Source of the DNA: CAZMVY01 sp964617875
Lineage (GTDB): Bacteria; Planctomycetota; Phycisphaerae; UBA1845; PWPN01
DNA: 63,697 nt
Assembly: GCA_964617875.1 (NCBI GenBank)
Contig: CAZUAI010000026.1
Coordinates: forward strand, 1-63,697
Direction: 5' to 3'
Numbering within the stretch: position 1 is the first letter of the stretch; each line of letters starts with the position of its first letter. Under the pieces are notes generated by a model. That model saw only the letters and a list, made by a program, of their open reading frames with translations. It searched no databases and was not told the DNA's origin. Position numbers and translations under genes: made by a program. Positions 24,688-33,920 of the stretch are shown here, piece by piece.

Positions 24688-27150
24688 TCAGGGGGCGACC
24701 GTCCGTGCCACCGGACGCAACGCCGCCAGCGCCAGCAGGTACACCACGCCCGCGGCCAGCAGCGTCGCCGTGAACCCCCATTGGATGCTGACGATCACGC
24801 AGAGGATCGCCCCCAGCGTCGTCATCGCCGCATTGACGCCCCACGCCCACGGCACGACCGCATCGCCGAGCCGCTGCGCGACGCGAAGCCCCGTCGGAAA
24901 CGGCATGCCCATCAGCAGGGCCAGCGGCGCCAGGGCCAGCACGGCCACGACGCAGCGGGCGGCGTGCGAGAGGAACATCAACCGCGGCACGACATGATTG
25001 GCGAATACGATCTCGGCGATCAGAACGATCGCCAACGCGATCAGGATGAGTGCCAGCGACGTGGCAATCGAGCGGCCCGCGCGCTGGGCCAGCCAGCTTC
25101 CCAGCCCTGAAAACACCAGGATCGCGAAGAGCGTCACGGCCATGGCGTAGACCGGCCCGCCGACGAAGACCGTGTACTTCTGGAGCAGCGAGATCTCGAC
25201 GCTGATGAACCCCAGCCCCAGCGCGCCGAAATACACGAGCAGCCGGGCCTTGTGCGGCACCTGCCGCAGCGCGGCGCCCTGCGGCACCAGCGGCCCGATG
25301 ATGAACACCGCCGCCAGCAGCAGAATCTGCACGAGGCTGACGAGAAGGATCGCGATCCCCAGGGGCACGCGTTCGATCGCATACCCGCCCTGGCTCGGCG
25401 CCGACCGCAGCAGATTGCTCCAGCGGTAGAACTGGAAGAAGAACGGGTCGTCGTCCGAGATCGGCCGGATGTTGTACATGTACCGGTCGATGATCGTCGC
25501 CCGCTCGGCATCCGAGGCGCGGATGAGCCGGTCAAACCAGCTCCTGTGCGTCTCGAACGCGTCGACGGCCTTTGCCGTCGCGGGCTCGTACGGCCGGTAC
25601 GGGTCGTACAGCACGGTGAAGCCCATCCGTTCGGCCCACTGCCGGCACGACGCGGCCTCGGCCTCGGAGAAAGGAGCCTTCTTCAGCAGCGTTTCGGCCC
25701 ACGGCGGGAGGCTCTCGCCCTTCCACATCCGCCCGCAGAAGACCATGAAGTGCCGGTCCGGCCGCTCGACGCCCAGCCGCCGCAACGCCTCCAACTGGAT
25801 CGCCACGAGCCGCAGCGTCTCGCGGGGCGGCGTGAACAGCCAGCGCGAAAACGACAGCACTCCCTCCGGCCGCAGGTGGTCCCAGTAGTCCCGCATCGCC
25901 TCGAGCGTGTAGAGGAAGTTCTCCGACAGCGCGTACGCCCCCGACGACGCGGCCGCGTACGTGTCCACGCCCGAAAGCTGAATCACGTCGAATTGCCGGT
26001 CCGAGGCCGTCAGGTAGTGCCGGCCCTCGCCGTTGACGATCTCCACGTCCGGCCGGTCAAAGATCCGGCCGGCGAAGTCGGCGAACTCCCGCCTGACCGC
26101 GTCGATCGTGACCGGGTTGAGTTCCACACCGACGACGCGCCGCGCCCCGTGGTACAGGGCGATCAGGACGTCGATCCCGCCGCCGACGCCGATGACGAGG
26201 GCCTGCTCGGGCCTCGGCTTGAGGATGTACGGTGCGCCCTGCAGGTAGTACCCGAGGATGGACAAGGCGTTCACATCGCCGCCGGGCACCTCCATGATCC
26301 CCGTCGGCGCAGCCCCGTCCTGGTAGATGCCGCGGACCTTCGGCCAGACGCCCTGGTACGTCGGCGAGAGCGCCCCGCCGAAGCTCCACCACCGCTCCGT
26401 CGGCTTGAGAACGTCCACCCGGGCGATCGTGTGCCAGCGGTAGTAGTGCGGCTCCATCGCGTCGCGGAAGATCTTTTCCGGCGGGAAGTAGACGGGGAAG
26501 ATCTCCCGCCGCGCCCCGACGACGGTCATCAGCACGCACAGCGCCAGCGCCCCCGCCGCCCCCGCCCGGAGCCGGCGCCCGCCGCCGGACGAGTACAGCA
26601 CCGCCACGATCGCCCCGACCGCGCCGACGGCGTAGATCGTCGCCTCGGCGCCCAGCCGGTTGATCCCCGCAATCGCGAGCAGCGCGCCCGTCCCGGCGCC
26701 GAAGAGGTCCGCGAAATACAGGCGGTTGATCGCCTCGCCGGCGCGGGAGATCAGGTAGCCGATGGCGACCCCCGCGAAGAAGAACGGCACGCCGACAACG
26801 ACATACAGCAGGAAGAGGCTGAAGACGTTGCTGTAATCGCCGTACGTGTAGGCATCGAGCGGATAGAAGCGGATCTTCGTCGCGGTGGCCAGGCACAGCA
26901 CGGTCGCGAGACTGAATGCGAGGGCGTACCGGGCGACCAGCCCGGCGTTTACCGAACGGCCCGCAAACCGCGGCGAGACCGTGAGAAACGTGCTCGCGGC
27001 CCCGAAGCTCAGCAGGGCAAGGCTGATGATGAGGTAGGCGAAGTGGTGCCACGTCATCACGGAGAAGATCCGCGTCAGCGTGACCTCGAGGACGAGGACG
27101 CCCATGGCGAGCAGAAACAAGGCCACCGACGCACGACGTTCATCCGACAT
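24688..27150 (-). CDS. Membrane-embedded spermidine synthase-like protein
   Basis: An 820-residue fusion. Residues 1-210 hold about six membrane helices, about 225-600 a soluble class I SAM-binding domain of the spermidine synthase type (ALVIGVGGGIDVLIALYHGA at 317-336, VVGVELNPVTID at 339-350, then IVNGEGRHYL and FDVIQLSG), and about 620-815 a second set of helices. SISDDDPFFFQFYRW-type sequence just before the second set is common in these proteins. Fused transporter-like spermidine synthases are widespread in environmental bacteria and their reaction is not known. Aminopropyl transfer is not assured. The ATG at 27150 was preferred over a TTG six codons upstream. Convergent with tsaE; the small exported-protein gene 27199-27843 ends 49 bp upstream in the same direction. 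Confidence 0.8.
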   Translation of the reverse strand: MSDERRASVALFLLAMGVLVLEVTLTRIFSVMTWHHFAYLIISLALLSFGAASTFLTVSPRFAGRSVNAGLVARYALAFSLATVLCLATATKIRFYPLDAYTYGDYSNVFSLFLLYVVVGVPFFFAGVAIGYLISRAGEAINRLYFADLFGAGTGALLAIAGINRLGAEATIYAVGAVGAIVAVLYSSGGGRRLRAGAAGALALCVLMTVVGARREIFPVYFPPEKIFRDAMEPHYYRWHTIARVDVLKPTERWWSFGGALSPTYQGVWPKVRGIYQDGAAPTGIMEVPGGDVNALSILGYYLQGAPYILKPRPEQALVIGVGGGIDVLIALYHGARRVVGVELNPVTIDAVRREFADFAGRIFDRPDVEIVNGEGRHYLTASDRQFDVIQLSGVDTYAAASSGAYALSENFLYTLEAMRDYWDHLRPEGVLSFSRWLFTPPRETLRLVAIQLEALRRLGVERPDRHFMVFCGRMWKGESLPPWAETLLKKAPFSEAEAASCRQWAERMGFTVLYDPYRPYEPATAKAVDAFETHRSWFDRLIRASDAERATIIDRYMYNIRPISDDDPFFFQFYRWSNLLRSAPSQGGYAIERVPLGIAILLVSLVQILLLAAVFIIGPLVPQGAALRQVPHKARLLVYFGALGLGFISVEISLLQKYTVFVGGPVYAMAVTLFAILVFSGLGSWLAQRAGRSIATSLALILIALAIVLIAEIVFANHVVPRLMFLSHAARCVVAVLALAPLALLMGMPFPTGLRVAQRLGDAVVPWAWGVNAAMTTLGAILCVIVSIQWGFTATLLAAGVVYLLALAALRPVARTVAP

Positions 27151-27198
27151 GGCTGCAGTGTCCCTCAAAAGACGATGGAAGCGGGCGGGCGATCCTTG

Positions 27199-27843
27199 TC
27201 ATCGCGAGACGTCCGCGTCCGTCGCGAGTTCATCATCGGCATCGCCCGCACCGGCCGGCGCCGACCGGCCGCGCCGCGTCAGGATCACGGCGCCGATGAC
27301 GAAGATCAGGCCCATCCCGATCAGCGACATGTATTTCAACGCGGCCGCCGGGGCCGTGGCCAGCGGCACGTCGGCCACGGCTGTTTCGGTGCCGTCGGCA
27401 AAGCGGACTCGCACGACCCCTCGTCCCGGAATGGCCTTGGCGTCGGTGATCTGCATGCCGAACGCGGCCGTTTCGCCCGGGGCGATCCCCGTGGCCGGCG
27501 GCTGGACCATCGCCCGGCACACCCCGGGAGCGTCTTTGGCGCCCGTCTTCACCAGGTTCACGCAGTCCTGACGCCAGCCCTGCGGGGTCATGAAGAGGCT
27601 GGCGCGGTAGTGCGGGAACTCGATGTAGACGATGGGTGATGTGCTCCGGTTCGTCACGGTCCAGTTGTACGCATGGCCGGTCTCGTCGGATCCGCCTTCG
27701 ATCACCACGCGGGGCTGGCCGAACGCACCCTCCGCCCCCCCCCATCCGATCACCGCGGTCGCGGCGATGATGACGCGGGCGGCACGGACTCGCAGCCGGG
27801 AGCGCATCGGACCATACACTGCCTTCGCACCGGTACGGTTCAT
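27199..27843 (-). CDS. Small exported protein with C-terminal membrane anchor
   Basis: Not recognised as a named family. It has 214 residues: a hydrophobic N-terminal signal around VIIAATAVIGWGGAEGAFGQ, a soluble domain of about 120 residues that reads as beta-rich (WTVTNRSTSPIVYIEFPHY, GETAAFGMQITD), then one membrane helix (YMSLIGMGLIFVIGAVIL) and a short cytoplasmic RRGR tail. Two cysteines (DCVNLV, GVCRAMV) may form a disulfide. The layout suggests a periplasmic domain tethered to the inner membrane. The ATG at 27843 has GGAG 5 bp upstream. It lies between two large membrane-protein genes on the same strand and may be co-transcribed with them. Confidence 0.6.
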   Translation of the reverse strand: MNRTGAKAVYGPMRSRLRVRAARVIIAATAVIGWGGAEGAFGQPRVVIEGGSDETGHAYNWTVTNRSTSPIVYIEFPHYRASLFMTPQGWRQDCVNLVKTGAKDAPGVCRAMVQPPATGIAPGETAAFGMQITDAKAIPGRGVVRVRFADGTETAVADVPLATAPAAALKYMSLIGMGLIFVIGAVILTRRGRSAPAGAGDADDELATDADVSR

Positions 27844-27882
27844 CGTCACTCCGTCGGGCGGCCGTCGGTTCGGCGAGACCGC

Positions 27883-29943
27883 TTATCGGGCCGCGGGCAG
27901 CGCCTCATCAACCAGTCGATACACGGCCGCATCGCCGTCATCATACAGCATAGCAAACCACGTCCGATCGTGAAACTGGCTCATTGCGCCGAAGACCCGC
28001 CGCTCGTCGCGCCCGACCAGCACATGCGTGATGCCCCACCGCCGCAGCGCCCGGTGTGCCGATTCGCCGGAACTGTCGCGAAAGGCCCGCTCGATTTCAT
28101 CGCAGGCCGCCCGCATCCGGCCCATGTCCACGGGACAGAACACGCGCACATCCGGATCCCATGGATCCAGGACGCCCATCGGGCGGTCGGCGAGCTGCGG
28201 CAGGGCCAGACGCGTCTTCGGATCGCCTTGCACCACCGCCTCCCGGGGCAGGTTGTCGCGCAAGAACCGGATGGCGCCGATTTCCCGCGCGTCCGCGGCC
28301 GGCTGCCGGAGACCTCGCAGCGCCATCGCCGGCGCCTGGTACAGCCCGACCGGCAGCCCCATCGCAACACCGATCAGCAGGATCGGCTTGCGCCATGCGC
28401 GAACGGCGGGACGCACCCATCCCCCCTCGACCATTGCCCCGGCGGCCAGGGCCGCCACCACCATCGCCGGGATCACCGCCAGCCGGAAGCTGTAGTCGAT
28501 CTCGTTGATGTCGCTGCGGACCGTCAGCATCAGGGCAATGCCGATCGCCCCGGCAACGACGAGGAGCCGCGTGCCCGCATTCTGCCACACCGCCGACCAG
28601 AACGTCCGCGCGACGAGCAGGCTCGCCACGGCCCCCACGCCAAGGTCGATCAGCAGAATCCACGGCGCATCCAGCCAGTTGGCCGGCGGACCCGGCGGCG
28701 CCAATCGTCCGAACGCGGCCAGTTGAAGCCGCGGCCACTCGGTCGTGAGGCCGCCCGGATACCGGCGGCCCATCTCGCGGTATCCCCACGCCTGGGCCGC
28801 CATCAGCACGGCGCCCAGGACGACGATCACCGCGACGGCCCGTGCGAGCCGCTTTCGCGGGACGCCACCGACCGACGCCGGCCGCAGTTCCAGGGCCACG
28901 TACACCGTCACGGCGGCAAAGGCGCCGATCGCGAGGTATACGCTGCTGCCGAAGAGCGCGGCCGCCGCGACCGGCGCCACACAGACCCACCACCGCTCCC
29001 GCGGAGCGTGGCGAAGCCAGCGGGCGCAGAGCAGCAGGACCACGGCGGCCGAAACGTGCTGTGGGCACCAGAAATACTGCGTCATCAGGTTGTGGATCCG
29101 CCACGGCGACGGAATCCACGAATCGAGCGTCACCACCATCGGCCCGCCGGACGCAACCCGCGCGAGCACAGGGATGATGTCCCACCCGCCGACGATGCTC
29201 ACACACGCGGCGGCCACGAGCGCACCGGACGAGGAGACCGGCACGTCGCGTGCGATCAGGAACACAAGCGCGACGAACGCCACGGCCGCAACCGCCGCCG
29301 TCAGCCCGAACGCGAACGGAATCGAGACGGCGTTGCCCGAGAGGGCCCGAAGGGCGGCCGGGACAAGGTAGTGGTACTCGTAGTAGTAATACGGCGTCTG
29401 CGGCTCGCCGGCATAGAAGATGCTCCGCAACGGCAGCGTGTGCCGTTCAAGCGACAGCATGACGGCATGGTGCTTGATGAAGTCGTGAGCGGGATACGGC
29501 TCCAGTCGCCCGCCGACCCGTGTCAGCCAATAGGAACCGGCGACGCAGGCGAAGACCCATCCGACGAGCGCCGCGAACAGCAACCGATGCCGCCGGCCGG
29601 CAAACAGGGGCGGCGGCATCGCCGGGGCCGAACGCCGGGCCGCCATCAGGAGGATCGCGTCAATCGCAACCACCGCCGCCCAAACGACGAGACGCTGGTT
29701 CGAAGTCCGCCAGACCCAGCTCAGCGGCACGGGCATCAGGACGAGCGAGGCGGCAACGGCCATCCATGCGCGTCCCGGCAGGCGACTCACGCGGCTCAGG
29801 CAGCGGACGAGCGCCCACCCCGGGCACCAGAGGACGAGGACGACGGCCGCCGGAAAGGCCACCCATCGCACGGGAACAAGGCAGGCCGCCGCACAAAGTG
29901 CGACGCCCGGCACGGCAGCAACAACGGTCCGCTCGCGATGCAC
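27883..29943 (-). CDS. Polytopic membrane protein, possibly GT-C fold
   Basis: About 686 residues with a dozen or so membrane helices and a soluble C-terminal domain of about 150 residues. After the first helices comes YPAHDFIKHHAVMLSLERH, whose Asp lies where GT-C glycosyltransferases carry a catalytic acid, then the striking PYYYYEYHYLVPAALRAL; both features recall DUF2298/YYY-type and dolichyl-mannosyltransferase-like proteins. The tail contains GITHVLVGRDERRVFG and FAMLYDDGDAAVYRL, often seen at the end of such predicted glycosyltransferases. The substrate is unknown. The start is uncertain: GTG 29943 opens just before the first helix but has no good ribosome binding site. Divergent from truD. 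Confidence 0.6.
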   Translation of the reverse strand: MHRERTVVAAVPGVALCAAACLVPVRWVAFPAAVVLVLWCPGWALVRCLSRVSRLPGRAWMAVAASLVLMPVPLSWVWRTSNQRLVVWAAVVAIDAILLMAARRSAPAMPPPLFAGRRHRLLFAALVGWVFACVAGSYWLTRVGGRLEPYPAHDFIKHHAVMLSLERHTLPLRSIFYAGEPQTPYYYYEYHYLVPAALRALSGNAVSIPFAFGLTAAVAAVAFVALVFLIARDVPVSSSGALVAAACVSIVGGWDIIPVLARVASGGPMVVTLDSWIPSPWRIHNLMTQYFWCPQHVSAAVVLLLCARWLRHAPRERWWVCVAPVAAAALFGSSVYLAIGAFAAVTVYVALELRPASVGGVPRKRLARAVAVIVVLGAVLMAAQAWGYREMGRRYPGGLTTEWPRLQLAAFGRLAPPGPPANWLDAPWILLIDLGVGAVASLLVARTFWSAVWQNAGTRLLVVAGAIGIALMLTVRSDINEIDYSFRLAVIPAMVVAALAAGAMVEGGWVRPAVRAWRKPILLIGVAMGLPVGLYQAPAMALRGLRQPAADAREIGAIRFLRDNLPREAVVQGDPKTRLALPQLADRPMGVLDPWDPDVRVFCPVDMGRMRAACDEIERAFRDSSGESAHRALRRWGITHVLVGRDERRVFGAMSQFHDRTWFAMLYDDGDAAVYRLVDEALPAAR

Positions 29944-30060
29944 ATCGCGATTATGAGCAGGATCCGGCCGCTTGCCAACACACGGCGAAAGCTTCCACGG
30001 CCGCCGGTGACGCCGCGTCCGTTCGCACCCGCCCCGTTGTGACAATCCGCCGCAAGGACG

Positions 30061-30066
30061 TAGAAT
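30061..30066 (+). promoter_or_regulatory. Candidate -10 box TAGAAT for truD
   Basis: TAGAATGGCC lies 126 bp before the truD start; no clear -35. Confidence 0.25.
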
Positions 30067-30191
30067 GGCCGCCGAACGCCATGAGAACGTGGTCGTGGAG
30101 AAACGCGGTCGCACGCGGAACGGACGGCAAAGGCCGGGCGATCCGGTCCTCGTGACGCGGCGATCGGGGTGTGGAGAAAGGTTGATCCGGA

Positions 30192-31427
30192 ATGGTTTCG
30201 AATCTCCCGTACCTCACCGCGGACTGCCCGCCGCTCGGCGGCCGGATCAAGGTCTGCCCAACCGACTTCCAGGTGGAGGAAGTGCCGCTCTATGAAGCGA
30301 GCGGCGAAGGCACGCACAGCTATTTCTGCATCGAGAAGACGGGGATGTCCACGCTGCGGGCCATTCGCGAAGTGGCCCGGGTCCTTGGCGTCCCGCACCG
30401 CGAGGTGGGCTACGCGGGCATGAAGGACACGAACGCCGTCACCCGCCAGGTGTTCAGCATCGAGCACGTGCCCCCGGAGCGGATTCAGCAGATCGAGGTG
30501 CCCAACCTCCGCGTGTTGTGGGTGCGGCGGCACACCAACAAGCTTCGTGTGGGGCATCTCAAGGGCAACCGATTCGTGATTCGCCTGCGTGACGCGAGCC
30601 CCGATCGACTCGCCGACGTCCGCCGGATGCTCGAGTACCTGGCACGTCGCGGCGTCCCGAATTACTTCGGCGAGCAGCGTTTCGGGGCCCGGGGCGACAC
30701 GTGGGAGATCGGCCGTGCAATGATGCGGCAGGACTGGCCCGAGGCGATGGCCGTGTTGCTCGGCCGTCCGACGGAACACGACCGCGGCGACGTTCTCAAA
30801 GCCAGGCGGCTCTACGAGGAGGGCAAGTACGACGAGGCGGCCAGGACGTGGCCGTATCCGTTTGCCGATGCCCGCCGGGCCTGCCTCGCGATGGCCAGGA
30901 CAGACGGGTCGCACAAGCGCGCGTTCTTCGCCGTGGACAAGGCCATGAAACGCCTCTACCTCTCGGCCTTCCAGTCCTACCTCTTCAACCAGGTCGTGGC
31001 GGAACGCATCGACTCGCTCGACCGCCTCGAGGCGGGAGACCTCGCCTACCGGCATGCCAACGGCGCGGTGTTCTCCGTCAAGGACCCGGCCGTCGAGCAG
31101 CCGCGGGCGGACTCGTTCGAGATCTCCCCGAGCGGGCCGCTGTACGGTTTCCGCATGACCGAGCCCGAAGGCCGCCCCGCGGAGATCGAGGGCCGCGTCC
31201 TCGCGTCGCAGGGCTTCACGCCGCGGGATTTCCGCATTCCCGGCGCGCACAAGGTCAAAGGGGCGAGGCGTCCCCTCCGCTTCCCGCCGCGCGAGTGCGA
31301 CGTGACCACCGGGGCCGACGAACGCGGCTCCTTCTACGAGTTCCGCTTCTTCCTCGAATCCGGCTGCTACGCGACGACCGTGCTTCGGGAGATCTGCAAG
31401 TCCGATCTCGCGGAAAGCGAGGACTGA
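30192..31427 (+). CDS. truD: tRNA pseudouridine(13) synthase TruD
   Basis: Isomerises U13 of certain tRNAs to pseudouridine. It has 411 residues, somewhat longer than E. coli TruD (349). The catalytic motif GYAGMKDTNAVTRQ has D79, and KVCPTDFQVEEVPLYEASGEG at the start and NYFGEQRFG in the middle are family blocks. The insertion domain follows, and the C-terminal part returns with GYAT-like GCYATTVLREICK. The gene starts after the divergent membrane-protein gene, and the next lipoprotein gene starts 2 bp after its stop, suggesting a two-gene operon. Confidence 0.93.
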   Translation: MVSNLPYLTADCPPLGGRIKVCPTDFQVEEVPLYEASGEGTHSYFCIEKTGMSTLRAIREVARVLGVPHREVGYAGMKDTNAVTRQVFSIEHVPPERIQQIEVPNLRVLWVRRHTNKLRVGHLKGNRFVIRLRDASPDRLADVRRMLEYLARRGVPNYFGEQRFGARGDTWEIGRAMMRQDWPEAMAVLLGRPTEHDRGDVLKARRLYEEGKYDEAARTWPYPFADARRACLAMARTDGSHKRAFFAVDKAMKRLYLSAFQSYLFNQVVAERIDSLDRLEAGDLAYRHANGAVFSVKDPAVEQPRADSFEISPSGPLYGFRMTEPEGRPAEIEGRVLASQGFTPRDFRIPGAHKVKGARRPLRFPPRECDVTTGADERGSFYEFRFFLESGCYATTVLREICKSDLAESED

Positions 31428-31429
31428 CC

Positions 31430-31936
31430 GTGAACCACAGCGTATTGCCCGTTCGTTGCTCTCTTGCCGCCTCGCTTCTGCTCGGCGCGGCCGGTTGTTA
31501 CACACAGCAGCAGTACGACCAGGCCCTGCAGCGGAGCGCCGACCTGCAGGCCCAGCTCGACCAGGTCCGGGCCCTCCTGAAGACCCGGGAGGAGGAATTG
31601 CATGCCGAGCAGACGCGGGCCGCGGAGTTGGCGTCGGCCCGGGCCAGGGACTCGCGGGAAGCCGACTCCCTGAAGAACGAGATCAACCAGCTTCGCCGGA
31701 ACCTCGAAACGGCCCGGCGCGAACTCGAGGCCGCCGCCGGCTCGCTGGCGAAAGAACACGCCGAATTGGAGAAGGCCCTTGCCGGCCGCAAGGAAGCCCG
31801 CACCCGCATGGAGCAGGAACTCGCCGACCGCGACCGCGAACTCGACATCCTCCGCAGCAGGTGCCGTCGGCTCGAACGCGACCTGGATCAGCTTCGCCGA
31901 ACGGTCCCCCCGACAACGACACAGGCGTCGCCATAA
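31430..31936 (+). CDS. Coiled-coil lipoprotein
   Basis: A 168-residue exported protein of no named family. The GTG start at 31430 has GAGG upstream and lies 2 bp after the truD stop. A signal peptide ends at LLGAAGC, a weak lipobox, so the mature protein would begin with lipidated Cys. Nearly all the rest (about 30-155) is a long heptad coiled coil (LQAQLDQVRALLKTREEEL, LKNEINQLRRNLETARREL) rich in Glu, Arg and Leu. It should be a rod in the periplasm. The stop codon lies in the loop of a strong terminator hairpin. Confidence 0.7.
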   Translation: MNHSVLPVRCSLAASLLLGAAGCYTQQQYDQALQRSADLQAQLDQVRALLKTREEELHAEQTRAAELASARARDSREADSLKNEINQLRRNLETARRELEAAAGSLAKEHAELEKALAGRKEARTRMEQELADRDRELDILRSRCRRLERDLDQLRRTVPPTTTQASP

Positions 31937-31951
31937 CGGCAACGCCTGTGT
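31919..31951 (+). terminator. Strong hairpin with the stop codon in its loop
   Basis: ACACAGGCGTCGCC (31919-31932) and GGCAACGCCTGTGT (31938-31951) pair over 14 bp with one mismatch around a 5-base loop ATAAC. The loop holds the TAA stop codon (31934-31936) of the lipoprotein gene. A short pyrimidine run (CCCTTTATT) follows. Probable terminator of the truD operon. Confidence 0.75.
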
Positions 31952-32051
31952 AGATCCCTTTATTGCAGGCACACCACGCGCGTCAGCCGATTCCCCTCAA
32001 GGTCTTCCGCCGCCGCGGACGAACCGGGGAGCCGCGCCGCGCGGGCCGCTC

Positions 32052-32657
32052 TCACAACCCGCTTAACAACTCGCAGATCTGCTTGCCCAGCGCACCACTG
32101 ATGCGGGCGAGGGCCCAGACCGACGCGGCGTTCTTGCCCAGCTCGACCTGTGAAAGCTGCGATGTTGTCAGCTCGGCACGGTCCGAGAGCTGGCGAAGCG
32201 TAAGGCTCTGCTTCAGACGTTCCTGCCGGATCCGCTGCCCGATCAGCCGGTTCAGATCCTGCTCATTCGTGTAGATGAGCCCCATGTCGTGGGCGAGGCG
32301 GTCGGCCGCCTCGAGGAGCTGTTCCTCCCGGAACGGCTTGCTGATGTAATCCCGGGCGCCGAGCCGCATGGTCTCCGCCGCTGAATCCACGTCCGGGTAG
32401 GCCGTCATGATGATGATGCCGATGTGGTCGTCTTCCTCGCGGATCTTGCGGATCAGTTCAGTGCCATCCATATCCGGCATCTTGAGATCGATCAGGGCCA
32501 TGTCATACGCCTGACGCCGTGAAGCCATCAGCGCCTCGCGCGACTGGGTGTAGGCGTCCACGTGATAGCCGTGATCTTTCAGGATGAGATCCACTGTCTT
32601 ACACACGTTCGGATCATCATCCACTACGAGGACCTTGATGTGGTGTCGGATCGCCAT
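32052..32657 (-). CDS. Response regulator with C-terminal XRE-type helix-turn-helix
   Basis: A 201-residue regulator. Its receiver domain (about 7-122) is intact: VVDDDP acidic pocket, D57 in ALIDLKMPDMDG, T85 in IIMTAY, K107 in ISKPF. Residues about 135-200 form an XRE/Cro-type helix-turn-helix: IGQRIRQERLKQSLTLRQL, then SDRAELTTSQLSQVELGKNAAS. Receivers usually carry winged-helix, NarL or Fis domains; a receiver with an XRE domain is uncommon. The ATG at 32657 has GAGG upstream; codons further upstream are not needed. No kinase lies nearby. A TAGAAT box lies 58 bp upstream. Confidence 0.88.
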   Translation of the reverse strand: MAIRHHIKVLVVDDDPNVCKTVDLILKDHGYHVDAYTQSREALMASRRQAYDMALIDLKMPDMDGTELIRKIREEDDHIGIIIMTAYPDVDSAAETMRLGARDYISKPFREEQLLEAADRLAHDMGLIYTNEQDLNRLIGQRIRQERLKQSLTLRQLSDRAELTTSQLSQVELGKNAASVWALARISGALGKQICELLSGL

Positions 32658-33161
32658 GTCTTTTGTAACCTCACTTTCGGTACCTGGCTCTAACACTGCC
32701 ACTGAACCGCGGCTATTCTACTCAGTGTCAGCGCATTAAGCAAGGGGGTTCGGCAAGAAAAGCGCGGGATTTGACTGAGGCGACATTCACTCTTGCCGCC
32801 TTTGCTTGGCGACAATGGACATCACATGCGACAGGAGAACCCATGGCAGGCAGCGTGACCGAGGATGCGTGTAAATGCACGGAGCGCACGTCGAGGAACA
32901 GCAGGACTAGAACGAATACGCTATCGAGTGAACCCGTCGCAATGATGGCCGGACCGCTCGCCGAATTCACTCTAGACTTACTTCGTTACGCCATGACGGA
33001 AGCACGAATCTGCCGTCGATATCTGTCGCCGGAGAGCGAAGGCGGGCATCGCCCCTGCACAAGCAATCTGATCCGACCCGTTCTCCCGTTCCATATAAAA
33101 ACGAGACGATCAGCTTGGCAGCGGACAACGGCTTCGAATGGGCTGGGCTGCCGCCACCCCT
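32658..33161. other. 500-bp region without a clear gene
   Basis: Lies between the start of the receiver-XRE gene and the stop of the methyltransferase gene. Base composition is less GC-rich than its neighbours. An ATG at 32843 has AGGAGA in front, but its frame later runs antisense to the methyltransferase gene and has no recognisable sequence. Contains a candidate promoter at 32715-32720. Confidence 0.45.
32715..32720 (-). promoter_or_regulatory. Candidate -10 box TAGAAT for the receiver-XRE gene
   Basis: GAGTAGAATAGCC on the minus strand, 58 bp before the start codon; no clear -35. Confidence 0.35.
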
Positions 33162-33920
33162 TCACGCGACGGCAGGGGGCCTCCGCCCCCAGATGGCCAC
33201 CACCCATGCGAATTGCCGCACCTTCTCAAACAGGCGGCCCCAGCGCAGGTCCACGCCGTCCAGGCGACGGAGCAGCCACACCGGGGCCCGCTGCAGTCCC
33301 CACCAGAAGAGCGGCAGCGTCGCAAGCGAGGTGCAGAGGTGGTACTCACAGCCGAAGTCCTCGAAATGACGTCCGAACTGCCGCAGGTGCTCGGGCGTGA
33401 ACGGGTGCTCGGTCGGCACGCGCATCTGCGGGGTGAAGTGGCGGAACAGGTTGATGACCGGGTTGGTGCCCAGCGGCTCCCAGAAGACGAAACGGCCGCC
33501 GGGACGGAGGATCCGCCTTACCTCGGCGCCGAACAGATCCAGGTCGAGGTGATGGACGATCGCCTTGCCGAGCACGACGTCGCAGCTCCCGTCGGCGAGC
33601 GGCAGCCGCTCCGCGTCGGCCACGATCGGGATCATGCCGCCGTCGCCGCCGTAGTGCGGATAGTCACGGACCTGGCGGACCGCCTCCGCGGAGATGTCGA
33701 GCGCGACGACGTCCGCGCCCTCGCGCCGCATGCTGCGGACGGGGCCGATGGCCGTCCCGCAGCCGACGAACGCCACTCGCCTTCCGCGCAGAGGCTGTGC
33801 CTTCCGATAGATGTCTTCCCAGGCGATTTCGTTGATCTCGCCGTAGAACCGCTCCCGGAAGCCGCCCCCTTCGGAGTACTCACGGTCCCAGAACTCCTGC
33901 TCGTGACGCTTGTCGCTCAT
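33162..33920 (-). CDS. Class I SAM-dependent methyltransferase
   Basis: A 252-residue soluble enzyme. The SAM site is VAFVGCGTAIGPVRSM (motif I), followed by DVVALDISAEAV (acid at the end of strand 2) and CDVVLGKAIVHHLDLD (motif IV region); ILRPGGRFVFWEPLG is the usual post-motif. This is the Methyltransf_11/25 pattern of small-molecule methyltransferases. C-terminal hydrophobic and Trp-rich stretches (LPLFWWGLQRAPVWLL) suggest a lipophilic substrate or membrane contact. The ATG at 33920 was chosen because the upstream open frame runs into the divergent promoter area. TACAAT lies only 7 bp before the ATG, so the mRNA could be leaderless. The acceptor is unknown. Confidence 0.8.
   Translation of the reverse strand: MSDKRHEQEFWDREYSEGGGFRERFYGEINEIAWEDIYRKAQPLRGRRVAFVGCGTAIGPVRSMRREGADVVALDISAEAVRQVRDYPHYGGDGGMIPIVADAERLPLADGSCDVVLGKAIVHHLDLDLFGAEVRRILRPGGRFVFWEPLGTNPVINLFRHFTPQMRVPTEHPFTPEHLRQFGRHFEDFGCEYHLCTSLATLPLFWWGLQRAPVWLLRRLDGVDLRWGRLFEKVRQFAWVVAIWGRRPPAVA

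Noticed and set aside
32843..33400. Small gene with AGGAGA before its ATG
   Set aside because: No recognisable sequence, atypical codon use, and its second half is antisense to the methyltransferase gene.
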